From Alkaliphilus oremlandii OhILAs (lineage in GTDB: Bacteria > Bacillota > Clostridia > Peptostreptococcales > Natronincolaceae): a stretch of 64,000 bases of DNA. The DNA is taken from the NCBI RefSeq assembly GCF_000018325.1, contig NC_009922.1, positions 992,001-1,056,000 on the forward strand. The letters are read 5' to 3'. A program made the translations under genes and the position numbers. Within the stretch, counting starts at the first letter, position 1. Each line of letters starts with the position of its first letter. The notes under the pieces were generated by a model, which saw only the letters and a list, made by a program, of their open reading frames with translations, did not search any database and had not been told where the DNA came from. Positions 60,606-64,000 of this stretch are shown here, one piece after another.

Positions 60606-62135
60606 ATGATTGCAAAAATTAATGAAATTCTAGACACAGCCAAAAGTAAAAGTCTAACTTATGAACAAAAGCACCATGCCTTAGCAAATATAGCAGAGCG
60701 ATTAGTAGATCCCATTGAAGTGTTAAGTTATACAGAGGAAGAAGTAGCTTCTATAGAAGATGGCTTTATATGCGATTTGAATGAAGGAAATACACCTTAT
60801 AGACCAAGATACATCGTTCCAGATTATTCAATATTTACTAAAAATGGTTGTCAGTTTTTAGACATGAAGGCTCCTGAAAATTTAGATGAATTATTGGATG
60901 GGCTTCTTATTTTATATCATAATGTACCATCCGTTACGAGTTATCCAGTTTTTATTGGTGAATTGGACCAATTGATTGATCCTTTTATAAAAAATGAAGA
61001 GGAAGATTATATAAAAATCAAAAGATTTTTAAATCATATAGATAAAACAATACCAGATTCATTTTGTCATGGGAATATAGGGCCGAAGGCTACGAAAGCG
61101 GGAGAATTGATCTTAAAGGCCGTTATAGAATTACAAAACCCTACGCCAAATATGACAATCAAATATGAAAAGGATGCTACTGATAGAGAATTTGCAAAAC
61201 TTGCAGCAAAGGCTTGCTTATTGGCAGCGAAACCATCCTTCTCTAACAACCAGTATTATATCCAAGATGTTGGAGAACATGGGCTTGCAAGCTGTTACAA
61301 TGCTCTTCCTATGGCAGGTGGTGCTTATACATTGGTAAGATTAAGGCTAGGTACCATTGCGAAAGCATGCCAAACAAAAGAAGCATTTTTTGATGTAGAA
61401 CTTAAAAAGTATACACAGTTCATGCTGTCTATTATGGATAAGAGAATTAAATTCATGGCAGAGGAATCGAACTTCTTTGAAACTTCTTTCTTAGCAAAAG
61501 AAGGATTCATAAAGAAAGAAAATTTTACAGCAATGCCTGCTATCGTAGGACTTGCAGATGCAGTGAACCATTTATTAGCCCTTGAAGGCAAGGATGAAAG
61601 ATTTGGAAGTTCAGAATATGGCGATGAATTAGCGCATCAAATCCTGACATATATGGAAGCAGAAGTAAAGAATCATGTTGCGCCATATTGTGAAAGAACT
61701 GGAAATCGTTATTTATTCCATGCACAAGTGGGTGCAAGTATATTGGAATGTGATAAAGAAAATACACCTGCCCATAGAATTACTGTTGGAGATGAGCCAA
61801 TACTACCGCTTCACCTAACTCAATCGGCCCAATTCCACAAGTATTTCCCATCAGGAACTGGAGATTTATTTGCTTTCGATCAAACCTATTTAAACAATTT
61901 AGATGCAGTACTGGATATTGTGGATGGTGCATTTAGCAAAGGATACCGTTATATTACAACGTATTTACAAAATTCAGACCTCATTCGAGTAACTGGATAC
62001 CTAGCAAAACGAAGTGAAGTAGAAAAAGCGAGAAGAGAAGAAGTGGTCCTTAGAAATACGGAAATGTTAGGAATGGGTACCGATGACAATGCTAAAGTCT
62101 TTAGCAGAAGGACAAGGGATTCGTATGGAAAGTAA
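60606..62135 (+). CDS. yjjI: YjjI-family glycyl radical enzyme
   Basis: This is a 509-aa protein of the YjjI family, a poorly characterised group of glycyl radical enzymes. The C-terminal radical loop is LIRVTGYLAKRSE, giving Gly464 as the radical site. A candidate thiyl Cys is Cys230 in GLASCYNALPMAGGAY. It is shorter than pyruvate formate-lyase (about 750 aa) and similar to E. coli YjjI. The activase gene overlaps its 3' end. The ATG follows AAAGGAGATGTGAG. The reaction is unknown. In E. coli the homologous pair lies beside the deo (nucleoside catabolism) genes; here it lies between parts of a nucleoside-type transporter. Confidence 0.88.
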   Translation: MIAKINEILDTAKSKSLTYEQKHHALANIAERLVDPIEVLSYTEEEVASIEDGFICDLNEGNTPYRPRYIVPDYSIFTKNGCQFLDMKAPENLDELLDGLLILYHNVPSVTSYPVFIGELDQLIDPFIKNEEEDYIKIKRFLNHIDKTIPDSFCHGNIGPKATKAGELILKAVIELQNPTPNMTIKYEKDATDREFAKLAAKACLLAAKPSFSNNQYYIQDVGEHGLASCYNALPMAGGAYTLVRLRLGTIAKACQTKEAFFDVELKKYTQFMLSIMDKRIKFMAEESNFFETSFLAKEGFIKKENFTAMPAIVGLADAVNHLLALEGKDERFGSSEYGDELAHQILTYMEAEVKNHVAPYCERTGNRYLFHAQVGASILECDKENTPAHRITVGDEPILPLHLTQSAQFHKYFPSGTGDLFAFDQTYLNNLDAVLDIVDGAFSKGYRYITTYLQNSDLIRVTGYLAKRSEVEKARREEVVLRNTEMLGMGTDDNAKVFSRRTRDSYGK

Positions 62136-62853
62136 AAGACAAGTTCTACCAGTAAAAGGGATCATTCCTTTTGCCAATGTAGATGGAAGTGGTAATAGAA
62201 CGACGATTTTTGTACAGGGCTGTAACCTCAATTGTATTTATTGCCATAATCCGGAAACCATACAATTGCCTTGCTCAGAAACAACACATACAAACTATAC
62301 AGTTGAAGAACTGATCACCTTATTGAAACAGTATTCTCCCTATATTAGGGGGATTACTGTTTCAGGTGGTGAAGCCACAATATACAGTGACTTTTTAGTA
62401 GAACTCTTTAAAGAAGTAAAAAAACTAGGAATTACTTGCTATGTCGATACCAATGGAATTTTTAATAAAGATCATAAATTAGATTTAATTGAAGCAACCG
62501 ATAAATTTCTTTTCGATATTAAAGGTATCGATAATTTATCTAAGGTGACTCGCAAAAATATTGATCATAGCTTTGAAAACCTAGAATATTTACTGGAAAG
62601 AAATAAGATTGAAGAAGTTCGAACCGTTTGCATCGAAAACTATATGGATGCAGAAGCTGTCATTAGAGAAGTTGCAAAACGTATTAAGGATTACGATGAT
62701 GTCCTGTATAAATTGATACGAGTTCATTATAGGGGACTGACAAAAGAACAAGTCATAGCAGTAAAGGATTCTGTTCCGACGAAGGAACGAATGATAGCGC
62801 TAGAAAATTTAGCAAAATCCTTAGGTGTAAAAAATGTAATGAGTATACTATAA
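62125..62853 (+). CDS. yjjW: YjjW-family glycyl radical enzyme activase (radical SAM)
   Basis: This 242-aa radical SAM enzyme should install the glycyl radical on YjjI. The [4Fe-4S] motif is QGCNLNCIYC (CxxxCxxC), the N-terminus VKGIIPFANVDGSGNRTTIF is typical of activases, and GITVSGGEATIY supplies the SAM-binding GGE. ATG 62125 is chosen by similarity to family N-termini and AAGGACAAGGG upstream; ATG 62083 is an alternative and would add 14 residues. It overlaps yjjI by 11 bp. The extra ferredoxin-like cluster domain of larger activases is absent. Confidence 0.88.
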   Translation: MESKRQVLPVKGIIPFANVDGSGNRTTIFVQGCNLNCIYCHNPETIQLPCSETTHTNYTVEELITLLKQYSPYIRGITVSGGEATIYSDFLVELFKEVKKLGITCYVDTNGIFNKDHKLDLIEATDKFLFDIKGIDNLSKVTRKNIDHSFENLEYLLERNKIEEVRTVCIENYMDAEAVIREVAKRIKDYDDVLYKLIRVHYRGLTKEQVIAVKDSVPTKERMIALENLAKSLGVKNVMSIL

Positions 62854-62872
62854 GAAAGATAGGAGAAGGGTT

Positions 62873-64000
62873 ATGGCATATGCTATTGAAATGTTAGGGA
62901 TAACGAAAAAGTTTCCTGGTATCAAGGCTAATGACAATGTTACATTACGTGTTGAAAAGGGTCAAATTCATGCACTTTTAGGTGAAAATGGAGCGGGGAA
63001 ATCCACACTGATGAGTGTTTTATTCGGTCTTTATCAACCGGAAGAGGGAATTATTAAAGTAAATGGAGAAGAAGTTAAAATAACGAATCCAAATGTTGCC
63101 AATGATTACGGTATTGGTATGGTTCATCAGCATTTTAAGCTGGTTGAAAATTTTACGGTTGCCGAGAATATCATATTGGGTATGGAGCCTAAAAAATCCT
63201 TTGGTAGAATTGATATGAAAAAAGCCATTCAAAGAGTAGTAGAAATTAGTGAACAATATGGCTTAAAGGTAGATCCAAATGCAAAAATCGAAGACATATC
63301 TGTAGGAATGCAGCAAAGAGTTGAAATTTTAAAAATGCTTTATCGAAATGCAGATATTCTAATTTTTGATGAACCCACTGCTGTATTAACCCCTCAAGAG
63401 ATTAGAGAGCTGATCAAAATAATGAAGGGCTTAATCAAAGAGGGAAAAACGATCATTTTAATTACACATAAATTAAAAGAGATCAAAGAGGTTGCGGATC
63501 AATGCAGTGTTCTTCGCCGTGGAAAATACATTGGCACTGTAAATGTGTCCGATACAAGCGAAGAAAAAATGGCAGAAATGATGGTTGGTAGAGAAGTAAG
63601 TTTTGAAGTTGAAAAGGAAGAAGCAAATCCAACTGATGTGGTGTTAGAGATAAAAGATCTAACGGTGAAGGATAATCGTAATCTAGAAGCCGTAAAAAAT
63701 TTAAGTTTAAAGGTACGTGCTGGAGAGATTCTCTGTATTGCTGGTATCGATGGCAATGGACAAACAGAGCTCATAGAAGCACTGACTGGACTTAGAAAAA
63801 TAGAAAAAGGAACGATTCTACTCAATGGAGAATCCATTGAAAATGAAAACACTAGAAATAGAACCTTGAAGGGAATCGGTCATATACCTGAGGACCGCCA
63901 AAAGTATGGGCTTGTATTAGATTTTAAGGTTGAAGAAAATATGGTTCTTCAAACATACTTCAAAGAACCTTTTTCTAAAAAAGGTATATTGAACTTTAAA
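62873..64000 (+). CDS. Nucleoside/sugar-type ABC transporter ATPase, 3' truncated by window
   Basis: The gene starts at ATG 62873 behind AGGAGAAGGG and is open to the window end (376 codons). Two ABC domains are expected. The first is complete: Walker A GENGAGKST, Q-loop GMVHQHFKLV, signature SVGMQQRVEI, Walker B ILIFDEPTAVL and switch His THKLKE. The second has started, with AGIDGNGQTELIEALTGLR as its P-loop region; a normal GxxGxGKS/T is replaced, as usual in this family. It belongs with BMP lipoproteins (YufO/NupO-like), so the binding protein at 59417 is its likely partner. The permeases presumably lie beyond the window. Confidence 0.9.
   Translation, partial: MAYAIEMLGITKKFPGIKANDNVTLRVEKGQIHALLGENGAGKSTLMSVLFGLYQPEEGIIKVNGEEVKITNPNVANDYGIGMVHQHFKLVENFTVAENIILGMEPKKSFGRIDMKKAIQRVVEISEQYGLKVDPNAKIEDISVGMQQRVEILKMLYRNADILIFDEPTAVLTPQEIRELIKIMKGLIKEGKTIILITHKLKEIKEVADQCSVLRRGKYIGTVNVSDTSEEKMAEMMVGREVSFEVEKEEANPTDVVLEIKDLTVKDNRNLEAVKNLSLKVRAGEILCIAGIDGNGQTELIEALTGLRKIEKGTILLNGESIENENTRNRTLKGIGHIPEDRQKYGLVLDFKVEENMVLQTYFKEPFSKKGILNFK

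Overview
The window looks like a chromosome segment of an anaerobic, low-GC, amino-acid-fermenting Clostridia species. The closest resemblance I can suggest is the Alkaliphilus / Clostridium sticklandii type, inferred from gene content and not from any search. The evidence is a complete glycine reductase operon with two in-frame UGA (selenocysteine) codons, an electron-bifurcating [FeFe] hydrogenase, a glycyl-radical enzyme with its activase, a Tyr T-box, glycine and cobalamin riboswitches, strong purine-rich Shine-Dalgarno sites and frequent GTG/TTG starts.

Layout. 1-7.5 kb: a 5'-truncated Lon-type protease, kbl (glycine C-acetyltransferase), nth, an FtsA-like ATPase with an unusual C-terminal repeat region, a VanW-family protein and a DUF2225 protein. 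7.7-12.6 kb: an LCAT-like lipase, then a cobalamin-riboswitch-controlled corrinoid ABC importer and a convergent Fur/PerR-type repressor. 12.8-17.2 kb: a HAD phosphatase, a secreted 5'-nucleotidase with LysM, and tyrS on the minus strand with a Tyr T-box. 17.2-24.5 kb: an accessory-looking region with two near-identical structured leader RNAs, each with its own promoter and terminator. They precede a permease plus beta-lactamase-fold hydrolase unit and a DUF819 transporter, NlpC/P60 peptidase, DUF3870 and dipeptide epimerase unit. A decayed M20 dipeptidase lies behind the second leader. I read this as murein-peptide salvage. 24.6-31.9 kb: the hydrogenase operon behind a Rex-type operator, followed by a TM1266-type regulator and a NitT/TauT-like ABC transporter whose ATPase gene lacks an ordinary start codon.

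31.9-37.7 kb: MscS channel, Ogt, YbaK, an ECF sigma / zinc-finger anti-sigma / YfjL-like operon, and small membrane proteins. 38-45 kb: a two-component system, an ABC-F ribosome-protection-type protein with a long leader, UppP and a MATE pump, which together suggest envelope and antibiotic stress defence. 45-48.8 kb: a second cobalamin-riboswitch-controlled importer whose ATPase carries an extra C-terminal domain. 48.9-50.6 kb: trmL, a tandem intergenic repeat array and a DegV protein. 50.7-59 kb: tandem glycine riboswitch, then grdX-trxB-trxA-grdE-grdA-grdB-(hairpin)-grdC-grdD. 59.4-64 kb: a nucleoside-type BMP lipoprotein, yjjI-yjjW (glycyl-radical enzyme and activase) and the matching ABC ATPase, which runs off the end.

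Two intergenic repeat families recur. Family 1 (at 783, 2313 and a tandem array at 49369) is fused directly to the T-tract of intrinsic terminators and forms two hairpins with compensatory changes. Family 2 (about 90 bp, at 7487, 29071 reversed, 43312, and a degenerate copy at 40390) occurs on both strands. The items I consider most worth following up are the twin leader RNAs, the YjjI-nucleoside transporter linkage, the terminator-fused repeats and the fused domain on the second corrinoid ATPase.
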